Positions 48,713-62,134 of a DNA stretch of 64,000 nt are shown here, one piece after another (position 1 is the first letter of the stretch; each line of letters opens with the position of its first letter). The stretch is from Margaritifera margaritifera (Eukaryota > Mollusca > Bivalvia > Unionida > Margaritiferidae). Both the position numbers and the translations under genes were made by a program. The DNA lies in NCBI GenBank assembly GCA_029931535.1, contig JAQPZY010001688.1:9213001-9277000 (forward strand). The letters run 5' to 3'. The notes beneath the pieces were generated by a model. The model did not search any database. It was not told the DNA's origin and saw only the letters and a program-made list of their open reading frames with translations.

Positions 48713-49139
48713 TTGGTTTCTGTGTTTAACGGCAGATCAACACATGTAAAGTTAGACCGATAGACAGGCATGTCATGCGTCGTGCGTTACTCTGGGGTTA
48801 GAAGTTTTGATGGATTTTCCTTGTTTACGAATATGATGTTATAGTTAAGAAATCAGACAAACTAATTCGAATTCTATGATCACATATTCGTCTTCCTCAT
48901 CGAAGTTTGACTGTTTTATAATTCAGTGTATGTCTTGTTCAAACAATATAGATTATATAAGCTTCCTCCGGGTAGAGGTTTGACTTAATATAGTCGAAAG
49001 TAGATTTTCCTGCTTATGGGAACTAATAAATCGATTTTTCCTACGCTTTTATTTCTGCGGATATGCAATCATTGCATGACCACATCCATCGGGATATTGT
49101 GGAGTTTGCTCCTATACATTGTGAATGCTATAAACAAGT

Positions 49140-49140
<1 letters not shown>
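48713..49140. other. Intergenic stretch, nothing recognised
   Basis: No exon or repeat was recognised. Confidence 0.4.

Positions 49141-49142
<2 letters not shown>

Positions 49143-49187
<45 letters not shown>
49143..49187. repeat. (GA)n microsatellite
   Basis: A near-perfect run of GA dinucleotides about 44 bases long. Confidence 0.97.
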
Positions 49188-49189
<2 letters not shown>

Positions 49190-49228
49190 ATATAATCCAT
49201 CATAATTTTATTGGTGTGGGATAAGGAA

Positions 49229-49301
49229 ATCCCACTCGAGGGTAAAAATTTGTGGGAAGAAACAAGCCTGCCCACAAATTCTGATGCCGAGGGTGGGATT
49301 A
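49229..49301. repeat. Imperfect inverted repeat (hairpin)
   Basis: AATCCCACTCGAGGGTAAAA then ATTTGTGGG is mirrored after a loop of about 14 bases by CCCACAAATT then GCCGAGGGTGGGATT. The arms are about 29 bases with a few mismatches. Confidence 0.75.
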
Positions 49302-50060
49302 ACGCATGTAATGGATTACTCGTTTCTCACTAGGAAATAAAGCTGGCAAAACAAAGATGGCATATAATCAGTATGGATATACCTATAGAAATACAGAGTA
49401 CTTTCTAACAGGTTTTTACATCACTAGAAAGAGTATTAAAGTTTAGTCTGCAAAAACAACAAAATAATTTGTTTGTAAACAAGGATTACTGATTCAGGAC
49501 CGGCAACATTTGTCTTTCATTACTAAACACGCAAGCAACATTGCAGACGTTCATGACGTCATAAGCATAATGACGCGACACGGAAGAAACGATCTTTATA
49601 AACTGCATACATGTTTTTGTGGGGGGTTTTCTGAGTCGGCGCAAGGAATGAGTTTGATTTGGCGTAAGAATACTTAAGGTCGTTAGGCCGAGATATTCAT
49701 ACACCACATTAAAAGAGTTCTTGTCCCCGACAAGGAACAACACACAGATGCGGTTTTGTATTTATTACATACCCCCTCTTTTACGCCTTCCAGATATCTT
49801 TTTAGCCCAGCTGTATGAATGGATTTCAAAATAAATTAGGATGTACAGAATTTCGATTGGGTGCTCTAAGAATATCGACAGTGTGTGATACGGAAATGCG
49901 GAATGAAGATGCGTATGAAACACCAGATTAACTATGTAAGATTAAATGGGTATGCAACAAAGATTTGTACCTAAGAGTTCTTGCAGCTCCCGAGATAATG
50001 AATATGAATGTGAATTATGGGAATTCAAACCCTTATTAACAACAACAAAATTAGCTAGGT
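49302..50060. other. Intergenic stretch, nothing recognised
   Basis: No exon or repeat was recognised; open frames at 49486-49743 and 49946-50143 have no family resemblance. Confidence 0.4.
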
Positions 50061-50069
50061 TGCTTTGCT

Positions 50070-50516
50070 GCAATTCAAGTTATTTAGGTCAGAATAGTTT
50101 AGAATCACTGCCAGATCTATTCAGTTATATTCAAGTTGTTTAGGTCAGAATAGCTTAGAATCACTGCCAGATCTATTCAGTTATATTCAAGTTATTTAGG
50201 TCAGAATAGGTTAGAATCACTGCCAGATCTATTCAGTTACATTCAAGTTATTTATGTCAGAATAGTTTAGAATCGCTGCCAGATCTATTGTCATATTCAA
50301 GTTATTTATGTCAGAATAGTTTAGAATCGCTGCCAGACCTATTCAGTCATGTTCAAGTTATTTAGGTCAGAATAGTTTAGAATCACTGCCGGACCTATTC
50401 AATCATGTTCAAGTTATTTAGGTCAGAATAGTTTAGAATCACTGCCGGACCTATTTAGTCATGTTCAAGTTATTTAGGTCAGAATAGTTTAGAATCACTG
50501 CCGGACCTATTCAGTA
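50070..50516. repeat. About 56-bp minisatellite, 8 copies
   Basis: Units contain CAAGTTATTTAGGTCAGAAT, AGTTTAGAATCACTGCCAGA and TCTATTCAGTTATATT. Later units share CCGGACC and CATGTT variants, so the right part expanded more recently. Confidence 0.94.
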
Positions 50517-50857
50517 TATAATTTGTCGTTGACTTCATACGTAACAACGCATTATTGTTGGTGTTAATTTGCTTCTAGAAGCAATAAACCAAATAAAAAA
50601 AGGAGGGAGGGGTAAGAATTATCTACTGTCCTCCAGGTTCCAGCAGACACATTGTACGAATTGGACGCTTCCATTACTATGGTAGGTCGCTAGATGGCGC
50701 GATTGTACTAACGGGATTTCCTGAGTTGTTCTCGTTATTACAATGCTTTGTTCACGAAAAAAACTTATAAAACATGGAACCAGGCGACCCATAGTCCACA
50801 AGCCATATGCTGAAATAATATATGGGTGAATTCCCATTATTCTGAATAAGGATCACA

Positions 50858-52135
<1,278 letters not shown>

Positions 52136-52139
52136 ATAA

Positions 52140-53390
52140 TAAAAACGGGTTTTCAAATCGTTAAACCAGGTTCTTATTTAGAAGAACTAAATTTGTTTTT
52201 TTTATAAAAAAAATACAAATGTGTTTTCTTTTGATATGTCGGGTTTTTCTAATTATTGTGCATCTGGTGAAGACTTCTTGATATACCAGGTTTGTAGAAA
52301 AACTTGGAATATCAAGAGAAATACTGAGTTTCTCTATGAAAGACCAGGATTCACTATTTAAAACCTGGTATATCTGACAAATACCAGGCGTTTCTTTCGC
52401 TATCGTAGGTTTGATTTTTAAAATATGATATTTCCTGATAAAAACTGTTTTAAAAAAACTTTTTTCTTTTGATATCGTAGGTTTTCATATTAAAAAGCTT
52501 GTAAATCAAAGACTAAAGGTACATATACTAGAAGAAAGAAAAAAACAACAACTGGTTTTTAGTTAAATATCCCAGATTTTACGAGATAAACCAGATTTTG
52601 ACCAGATAACCATGGTTTTCTCTGTATATCAATAGATATCAAAGGTTTCGGAGAGAAACATCTGGTTTCACAAAATAACGTATGATATGATATATTTCTA
52701 ATGAAAAACCTGGTTTATTATATAAACAAAATCTGCAGCATAGGCTTCAAATAACCTGGTATATCTTTTAGTCACTGACCAATCTTCAAAATCTGGACTC
52801 TCTGGCGATTACTGGCTGAGTTTAACAAAATATATCGCATGTTGAGAGAGAAAAACCTGGTTTATCAGAAAAAACTAAGTTCATCTTTAAAACCCTATGG
52901 TAGATATGTTCTGTGCTTTTGTGCTGACGGCTTAGGAAAACCGGGTTTTTCTCAAGATATCCAATATTTCGATCTGAAATCGAGGGTAAGGAAAGGAAAA
53001 CCAAATGTTCCTCATTAAACTTATGACATCTATCAAAAGCATGGAATATCAACAAAAATTCCAGGTTTATATTTAGCTCTCCCAGATTTTTCTGTAAGCA
53101 AACGAGTTTTTGCTTGCCAAACGAAAAAAAAAAGACAAAAACCTGGATTTTTTGTGTTATCGCAAGTTATTCTCTGAAAATCCAGATTTATCTCTAAAAT
53201 ATAAAGTTTTTCTTCGCCAAATACACAGTAATTATAAATACTTGGTATATCGATAGAAAAGCCAAGTTTTTCAAAGAAAAATATAATTTTTCTGAGATAA
53301 TCCTGGCTAACGATTTGAAATAACACTGCACCTCCCCCTTCTTCCACAATATATCCAGTTTTTCTAATTATTGTACACTTCCAGATTTTT
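52140..53390. repeat. Degenerate field of short CCAGGTTT / AAACCTGG motifs
   Basis: Over about 1.25 kb, motifs such as TAAACCAGGTT, TACCAGGTTTG, AAAACCTGGTATATC, AAAACCTGGTTTATC and AAAAACCTGGATTTT recur every 20-60 bases on both strands. Most are near-palindromic around CCTGG or CCAGG. The - strand frames at 52822-53347 echo this as KPGFSL, KNPVFLS and EKLGFSIDIP. It looks like an old, heavily diverged short-unit satellite; no gene is implied. Confidence 0.6.
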
Positions 53391-54365
53391 AAAATCTACT
53401 GAATAACCTTTAGCGACTAGATGCTAATTAGTTGTTGTAACTGCAACAGCTATCACTTTTTTGCTTTGTTAGATACCGTATTATCGATGATTTCTTTAAT
53501 AACATAATTTTTTATATTAAAATTTTGTCGCATAACAACATTCTTTTCACTAACGGCCGCCATTGTTGTTTGTGTGTATAAGAGTGACGGGAAGTGTTGG
53601 TCACTTGACGTTTTATATGTATAGGTTTTAACAACACACCAGCACAATCCTGGGTATATAGTGCCGATTAAATGCTCAGTTCTAAAATATGTAAAGATAA
53701 GACAAATTGGAAAACAAAAACAACTTTAGGAAGATAAACCCTTCCAAATAAACGCAAGTATCAAGTCCTACAAGGTACAAGATAAAAGGTAATGATGTTA
53801 CAACTGTTTAAAAGATATATAAAATAAAAGATCAACGACTGAACAAAGAAATGAATTATTTGGGTTGTTTTACATAGCAATTCAAGGATTCAAGGAACAA
53901 CTCAGACAAGGACAAAGTATAAATCTGGTTGTAGCCAACACAGAAGGCATGTTAACTCAAACTATACGTCACGTTTAAATAAGATATGATTTAAATGCCC
54001 AACATAGATTTCAAATTGCAGATCTGCAGCAATAGGTGATCCACTGCACGGTATTTTTTTTTCTTTCCATCTTTTTTGTAATTCTTCATAGTTTAAGACA
54101 GGACAGAAATGGATAAAGAAACAATAGGTGGGACTTTAACCTAAATGCAATGTTTTATTCACCTTTGGGCACAAAATAAATTTTTTGATAGAAAACAGCG
54201 TGACCTGAAAACACTATCCATATTTGTAATGAAGAACGAAAAAACATAACATATTCAAATTCGCGTTGTGTATTCTATTTAAAAAAATGAGTACAGATAA
54301 TATTAAAACCCTTCATTTTTTGCTTTTTCTCATTTTCAGTACATTACTGTAATATTTTGTCAATA
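53391..54365. other. Downstream flank of the SLC4-type gene, nothing recognised
   Basis: AT-rich sequence with a second possible - strand AATAAA (TTTATT at 54154) and no exon-like frame. Confidence 0.4.
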
Positions 54366-54371
54366 TTTATT
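54366..54371 (-). promoter_or_regulatory. Possible poly(A) signal of the SLC4-type gene
   Basis: TTTATT on the + strand is AATAAA on the - strand, about 280 bases beyond the TAG stop at 54653-54655. It is a plausible 3' end, not proven. Confidence 0.45.
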
Positions 54372-54652
54372 TCTCGAACATTGCATTGCATAATCTCCGA
54401 CCGAAGTGGAATAATTTGAATGCTATTCGGATGCCTGACGCATGATGCTTTCAAATCGCTAGTGATTTTGTGTAGTGATACGACGTATGTGTATTATGTG
54501 TATTATACGTATGATGGTTTTTATGAAACATCATATCAATTATGTCATGTGGTTAAAATTATTTCTACTTTGGATAGTGTCCATTCAGATTCCAGTAATA
54601 TCGATGACAATTATCTCAACCTGTAGTATACATCTCTGGTTAATTGCTTTCT

Positions 54653-54961
54653 CTATAATTGAATTTTATTGCTCATATCTTTCAATATATTTCTCTCATT
54701 CTGTTCATTCTCTATGTAAAATGTCGGGGGAACGGGCGTAGAGATCTTGCTGTCAATTATTGGATCCCTTAAAGTCTTTCCCTGATGGTCTGTGAGTTTA
54801 TTGCCATTTAATATGACGTCCGAGTCGGTTCTGCAGATGAATGGACAACTATACCGAGGTCTGAGAACTTGTTTTATTCTGATTACATTTTCTTCCAAGG
54901 GTGCCAATATTAATTGAGGCGGAGTAGGTCTGTGACCACCTTCTTTGCTGTCTCCATTATC
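54653..54961 (-). CDS. SLC4A-like: SLC4-type final exon (cytoplasmic tail, stop TAG)
   Basis: A 309-base exon after TTCTTTAG, in phase with exon 6, encoding 102 residues from [12 protein letters not shown] to MSNKIQL and TAG. The tail is hydrophilic and of low conservation, as is usual for SLC4 C-termini. It ends I-Q-L, which would fit a class II PDZ ligand (hydrophobic-x-hydrophobic); some SLC4 tails do bind PDZ proteins, but this is inference. Confidence 0.82.
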   Translation of the reverse strand, partial: DNGDSKEGGHRPTPPQLILAPLEENVIRIKQVLRPRYSCPFICRTDSDVILNGNKLTDHQGKTLRDPIIDSKISTPVPPTFYIENEQNERNILKDMSNKIQL

Positions 54962-57165
54962 CTAAAGAAAAGTATAAAGTTTAACATTTTAAAAAAAAAT
55001 AAAAAAAGTATCATTCTCTTTTTAAGTTTGCAATATCTACTGTACTTACCGTAAGTGTATCCGGATAATTACATCCAATATATAATGTACCTACTGATAT
55101 TTTATAATTCATCATGTTTTGTCAAATAAATGAAAGAGACAATGATTAACGATGGTGAGCTTGACTCATCAATAAAAAATTTTGTAGCTCTTTACTTCTT
55201 TTAGTTTTCTTTCTTTTTCGTCTGCCATAATACGCTCAATCATTTTTTGCAGATACACGAAAAAAATTACATGCATATCTTTTCTCATAGGTTAATACTT
55301 CTTCCATTTTTTTAAAAAGTAAATTTCGTTTTATATAAGCTCTGAATATGCATAGATTTTAACATCGCGAGTCCCATGATAATTAGGCTGTGGCCGATAT
55401 CAGAATATGCAGGGCCGTAGTTAAGCATCTATTGATTGAGAAGTACCTTACTGGTCTAAGCTTTGCTATTATTTAAAAAAAAAATATAGATATTATAAAC
55501 GCTTTCAATGAACCCTTAAAGATACTAGCAATCATTTCATGTACCACTCTGATATAACGAACAATTTAATGTAAGGAAAATTGTCTATAGACCCAATAGT
55601 AATTTTTCTGTAGCTATTAACTATTGTTCTTAAATCAACTCTATATTTTATTTAGACCTGATAGAGGTTAGAAAAACAGGATGAATATAGTCTGTATTTT
55701 ATCAGAGACGGTTCGGCAAGTAAACAGACGGGTTAACAAGACAAAAGCTAGATATAGGCAAGGTTACCAAAAAAAATACAGAAAGCAACACGGACCATTG
55801 CATCCAACACTTCCAGAGAAAGATAAAGAAAACAAGGAAATAAAAAAAAACAAAATAATCGTTAACTGTAGATGAAAGCCAAGCAATAAAATCTAGAATA
55901 TATAAATATGAGGCACACATTTCGACATACGGTTTAGAATTTATTGCATTCTGCCGGACACTTCTCGCCACCACCCTCCACCAGCCGTGGAATCTAATCA
56001 AGACAAAACTGGATATGTCATTTGACTGAAGGAAAAGTAAAAGGTAACTTTAATTTATCCACTACAACTTTTTCTATATAATTGCGCCAAGCGCAGTAAT
56101 AGATTTTACTTCAGGTATTCCAGTATGAAACTACTGTTTTGAACCTGTATGAGATCGCTTTATTGGACGTTATATATTTTTGAAGCCCTATTTCTACATG
56201 AAAGCAGGCATGCAAGAATCCAAGTAACCATTACAATGGTAGTATGCATCTAAAATGAATGAAAATTATTCTGTTAGCTTCTTCTTACTGATATAAACTA
56301 AAGGAAATTGTTACTTTTTCAGCTAACTATGAAATACTAACAGGCATCTTCATATAATGAATTGCTTGTAGGTTATGTCTAATTCTAAGGTTTGTATTAT
56401 TGAAGCATTTTATTGTCCACATTGTCTACAAGATATGATTGCATACCTTTTCCGTGTCCGTTTCTTTCTCCTCAGGCTTGCGTAGTGACGGCAAAATTGT
56501 ATCCAACCATTGTAACTCTCTTTGCGTGAAGACCAAGTCGAGCGCTTTTCTTACAAATACTGTTGCTAATACCTATCAGAGAATTAACAAATATAATAAA
56601 CACTCAAAAAAATATCGACGAGAAACTAAGACATATTCTGGAAGAGCTGAAACAAAAGTTATCCATAAAGCAAACAAAGAAAGAAACATATGAATAAGCC
56701 TATATGTCACGGAATAAAAACACTCTACCTGAAAGGTATTGAATCGATCATCAGTTAAAGCAATAAAACATGGATGAAATAATTGCACGTGATAATTAAT
56801 TAATTAATCTAATAAAGCTAAGTTTTGGCGATGATTTCTAAACTAGTGCATGATCATTACACACGTAAAAAAGACGCTCTAGAATATTTTTTTTCTTCCC
56901 CTTTGCATTTATGTTTCACCTACCGTTGCATTTGCCAATTATATATGCTTTTTTAAAAGGAACTTTAAAGGATGCAAACAGTGACAAAACCTGGTGTTTT
57001 TGATGTAGTGAAAATAAAAATAAATCTAATAATTTAAAATTTGCCTGAATCAATTCTAGCAGAATGGAGAAATCTTCGGTTTATTTTGAGCTTGCGAATG
57101 CATGACAAAAGTTATGCAATAATAATAATAATATTAATACCAGCTATAATTTTATGTTTTAATAA

Positions 57166-57196
<31 letters not shown>

Positions 57197-59618
57197 AATA
57201 ATTCAGGCTATATTTTTATATTATATTATATTATATTATATTATAATATATTATATTATATTATATTATATTATATTATATTATATTATATTATATTATA
57301 TTACTTTGATAGATAGATAAATAGATTCACATAACTTACCAGAATTGGAAATGCTATAGATATGACTTTTACACTTTTCACCACCCAGAGAAAGATGAGG
57401 CATACTATTTGGATTGCTGTGTAGAGGTGTACACGCCGTAACTGAACATGGCGAAGGTAGACGTAATCCGGTTGATATTTTAGTGGCATAAAGAGCAACA
57501 TTACTCTTTGAACTAACTGCAAATGAAAATAATAGGTGGATGAGTCCATGCTACTTCCTAATTTGAGACTTACAAGTTTATTTTATAGACAAATATGCAA
57601 AATGTTCAGTGAACGAAGTCTTATGTAGGAGACGGTACACATCACCTCTGAATTTAAACAATAATAACAAAATTTAATTTTGTATTACTTCCACTCTTCC
57701 CTAGCGTTACAATACATCTTTCTGAATTTCCCAAATAAGCATAGGTTTTTTGACATTCTTCATAAGAGGTTTCTGAATTTCTTTATCATAACAGAGATTT
57801 CAACTGACGACTTGACGACTGACTAATCTAATCGCCAGCTAGGTCAATTATGGAGAAAATCTTGAAAATGTAAATGTAATTTAAAATCCATTTCTCCGGT
57901 TAAATGAAATCGATGACCATATTGACTGTAGGTGTACCATTAGTTGTTTCAATTTCTTAAAATTCCACAGGACATCTGTTCAGTTCATAAGCTATCGCAA
58001 ATTCCCTATACTATAATCTTTATGTTAGCGTGTTCTTGGTTCTTGTTACACGTCACTTCCTCATAATTTTGAGAGGGTCATACTTATAAACTTAATTATT
58101 CATAAACGATGGAATAAAAATTTGCAATAACAATACATGTGGGGTCCACCCGTATGGAAGATTAAAATAAAAAAGGTTTAGACAGAAACCTCGCATTTGG
58201 ATTGGTAGACTGGTACTGTTTCGGGGTGAATTAAAGGAGCGAGTACAAACGAGTTGGTCTCTTGGGTTGTTTTCTCTATATATCACATAAAAATCTCTAT
58301 AACTTATACATCTTTTCAAGAGGTTTTCCCATGGACATAATTATCCTTTGTCTATATTCAGGGATTATTGTTTCGGAGAACAACGCAAAATTTTAAATAA
58401 ATATTGATACTAATGCGTAGGGGGGGGGGGGGGTCATTTAAAAAAAAATAATTCTTTATGGATCAGCTAAATCATGCATGATCCAATGATACATATTCTA
58501 TGCCTTGCTATAACACATATTTGCATACCATTCAGCGCAGCAATAATACATTTTCTGAACTTTGCTAAAACACCTACCTGCATACCACCCAGAGCAGCAA
58601 CACCCATATACAGGAAGACACCATAAAGTACAGGCATTGGAATATACTGCAAGACATGAGAAATTTTAATTAACATATATGGTATGCACTCTTTCACTGG
58701 CAAGTTGCTGTCAATTGAAATTTATGTGGAACCTAGTCTGTATTTTAAAGTTTTGTATTTTTTTTAAATTCTGTATTTAAAATGCTCAAGATAGCGAGTC
58801 TGTGTTTCGATAACGAGTTTGTTCCACGGAGGGAGGAATTAAGAAACTCTACAGTTCCTCTAAAATTAAACCGATGACAGATATTGGAAGCTAAGTTGGG
58901 ATGTACCTTGACTCGACATGTGAGTATTCATCCATGAATAGCCACTATCATTCCATCTACATAGTCGCTATTAAATAGAAGAAATGTGATATAAACTTTA
59001 AAAATAGTAAGTAGTAAATGTGGTTATTACATTCGGGTTCTAAAGACAAACAAACACATTGTAAGGGACCTACAATTGTTATCAGCATAATGTCACTCTC
59101 AGTGCGTATCAGGTTCTGTATGTTTGTAGTGACAGTTTTCTAGAACATTAATAGAACATTAATCTCAGGATCCTGGACATTGGATACCAGAGATTGTCAA
59201 CAAGCACATTTATGTTGGTTATCTTCTCACCGCTAGTTGAACCTAGAGCAGTTCTACTCCCTTGGACAAAGCACATATGTTAAATTATGCTGATAAAAGT
59301 AGTATAATGTCATAATTTGGATATTTATGTATGAAAACTTATCTAAAAAACACAAAAAAACTGGAAGCGATTTGTTTTTGAGAACAAATACATATCTCTA
59401 TCCTCATCACCATGACAATTAATGTCATGACACCATAATCAAAGCAGGTTTCGGAACCCACTCAATGTATCTAAATACCCAGTTTAGTCTGGTTAGGGTC
59501 AATTTAGTTATATCTAAATACCCAGTTTAGTCTGGTTTGGGTCAATATAGTTTGCTTACAAGATGTGACGAACCGGCGGACGAACAGCAAGAAAATATCT
59601 CTCCCTCCCTGTGTGTGT

Positions 59619-59664
<46 letters not shown>

Positions 59665-62047
59665 TTAGGGTGGGATGAGTTTCACACACAAAAGATCTGA
59701 TAGTGGTCCATCTCACCTGTAGTACTGACGTAATTAAAACCGCCAGGCCACTGAATATTCCCACCATCAGAGCTGTAACTCTTTGCTCTCTGAAAAATAA
59801 ATGTATGTTCGAATTCAACATTCACGTTCTGTGTAAACACGATGTTTAAAAAAATGAAGCCATTTACTACTTCATACAAAAACCGTACATCTTGAAACAT
59901 ATACCGAGTATTTACGAAAAGTGCCAACCATCCAGGTATATGGTAATACACTTTTCTGTGGTTTTGTTTCGTCCTAGGTTATGTTATGCTTTTACTGATT
60001 ATGACTTAAATATCGATATTTGTTTATTTCCAGAATCAGTATAGTCTACTGTTTACCGATCATCGGAAAGTATTGAAATGGTTATTTACTGTTTGCCAAT
60101 TAGATTACAGGGTTTCTCTCCAATAATTTTGTGCAATTGGTCCTGCATCATCCAATCAAAAGTTGAGCTTATTCAACCAATGGAATTCAAGCAGATGAGC
60201 ATTTAAGCAAGTAATCGGAGCATTTTATTCTTTCGAAAGTTAGCTCTCGAAGAAGTTACATCAAACAAAGAGAGAAGAAAAAAGCTAACATAGGTTGGTA
60301 TAAAATACTAAAGGATTGCATGAACACGGTTAGTTTTAAAAAGTAAATATTGGTATTGGTGTTCTGTGTCTATATTTCACGTTTCATTGCTGTGTTGCGA
60401 TTGCTTGGGTAAGGCAGAGATCACGGTAGTTCCGGGATAAACCCCATCCTAGTATAACGTGTTCATGCGTGCGTTGATTGGAGCTAACAGGGATCAAACT
60501 AAATCACCGTTCAGTTTGGTACTGGCCCAGCAAGCACCATAGAAAAAGGTGTTACACGAATCCTACATAAGGGTTGTGTGGTATCTCCGGAGATTCAAGA
60601 CATTTCGACCCGTTTTAAACATTACATTATTTGTGGGATTGCTTGAACCATTTTATTGCTCAGAATAGAAGAGCAACCGAATAACTGCAAAATAATTGTG
60701 TGATGCTTCAGGTAGGAGAATCTCCGATCAGCTATTTGATTTAATTGGGCGTGTTTGTACATATATTGATAGTCACCCTCTAGAATCCCGAAATAATCGG
60801 ATACCAACATGAAGACAGCCTTACGACTCCAACACGTTACACTATGTACTTATATCGTCTTTACGATGTATATTGATTATTCTGGTTTTGGAGATACTAA
60901 AATTCTTCGGAATGTCTTCTGTTTCATACGATACAATATCCCGCTGCACATTGTGAAGAAAGAAATACTACAAGGCTCACACATCACTCCTGAAAAAGTT
61001 GTGGAATGCATTACAGTGTTGTGCTTCACCTAAAAGTCTGTTTCGTTTAGATGTTCCCTTATATTCTTTGATTGCACTGTTTTAGATTTGCAGATTTCTT
61101 CTGCGTGACTTAATTTAGAACTCTTGACGTTTAAATACTTAAAAGTAATTCTGTGATGAAAATTCTCGAAGCCAAATAAGCTATCAAATTTCATTGCAAA
61201 GACTGTAATCATCAAAAACAGTTTTGTCTGTTCCTACGATAGATATGTTCCATCAGATACAACGCAGCATGCTTCAGTATATTAGTTAAGACATGATATT
61301 TTCCATGAACATGAACGTAAGTGTTGTATTGCTGTCTATTTCTCTTTTTTTCCTCCCTAGTATCTACCTAGCTCCAAGGAAGACCGGCTTCTCGCCAGGT
61401 GCAGCGCTTTCAGATTCCTTTTTCAAACTCATCACATGAGCTAGTGCGGTAACTGTTGCTGCAACATACCAAGGAAGTCCTAGCAGTGACAATAGGGCCA
61501 CCAGAACAGCAACAATCAACATGTCTAGGTGATAGCCGGATCCTTTCTGGAAATAAAGAAAAGATAAACAAAAGGTAGGAATAGAATATCTCTAGAAAAA
61601 CCAATTTTCCGGAAAATTCGTAATGTTAATGCATTTTTTGATTTAGTATTATGTATTTCGGAAGCAGAGTAACTGCTACACTATGTATTTTCTTAAGTCG
61701 TAAATGATGGTTCTGAACATACTCAACATTAATATTAGCTTTATCTCTTATGACAGATCATTTCAATTGGGATGTACAGGGCAGCATTTCAGCAAAGTAG
61801 CTTTCCAAAAAAAGTCTTTTTGTGTGGTTTGTTTGTGACCTTCTGCCTATTCTTCCGCGCTAACTGACACGAGCGGCATACTTTGAGTAAACATGAAAAG
61901 ACAAGTACGGACATGATACCAACAACTCTCCTAGGCTAACTTTCACCCATTTGGGACTTTTTACTGCCCAAAACTTCGCAGGAATTGAGCTGTTTAGGGT
62001 TCTTTTGTGGGCGAAGGAGAACATGGGTACCAAGTTTCCTTGAAACT

Positions 62048-62134
<87 letters not shown>

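Noticed and set aside
48242..48771. Long frames with LLLYLLM (+) and RYSSSTDIV (-)
   Set aside because: Both come from the 45-bp minisatellite; the hydrophobic frame is not a membrane protein.
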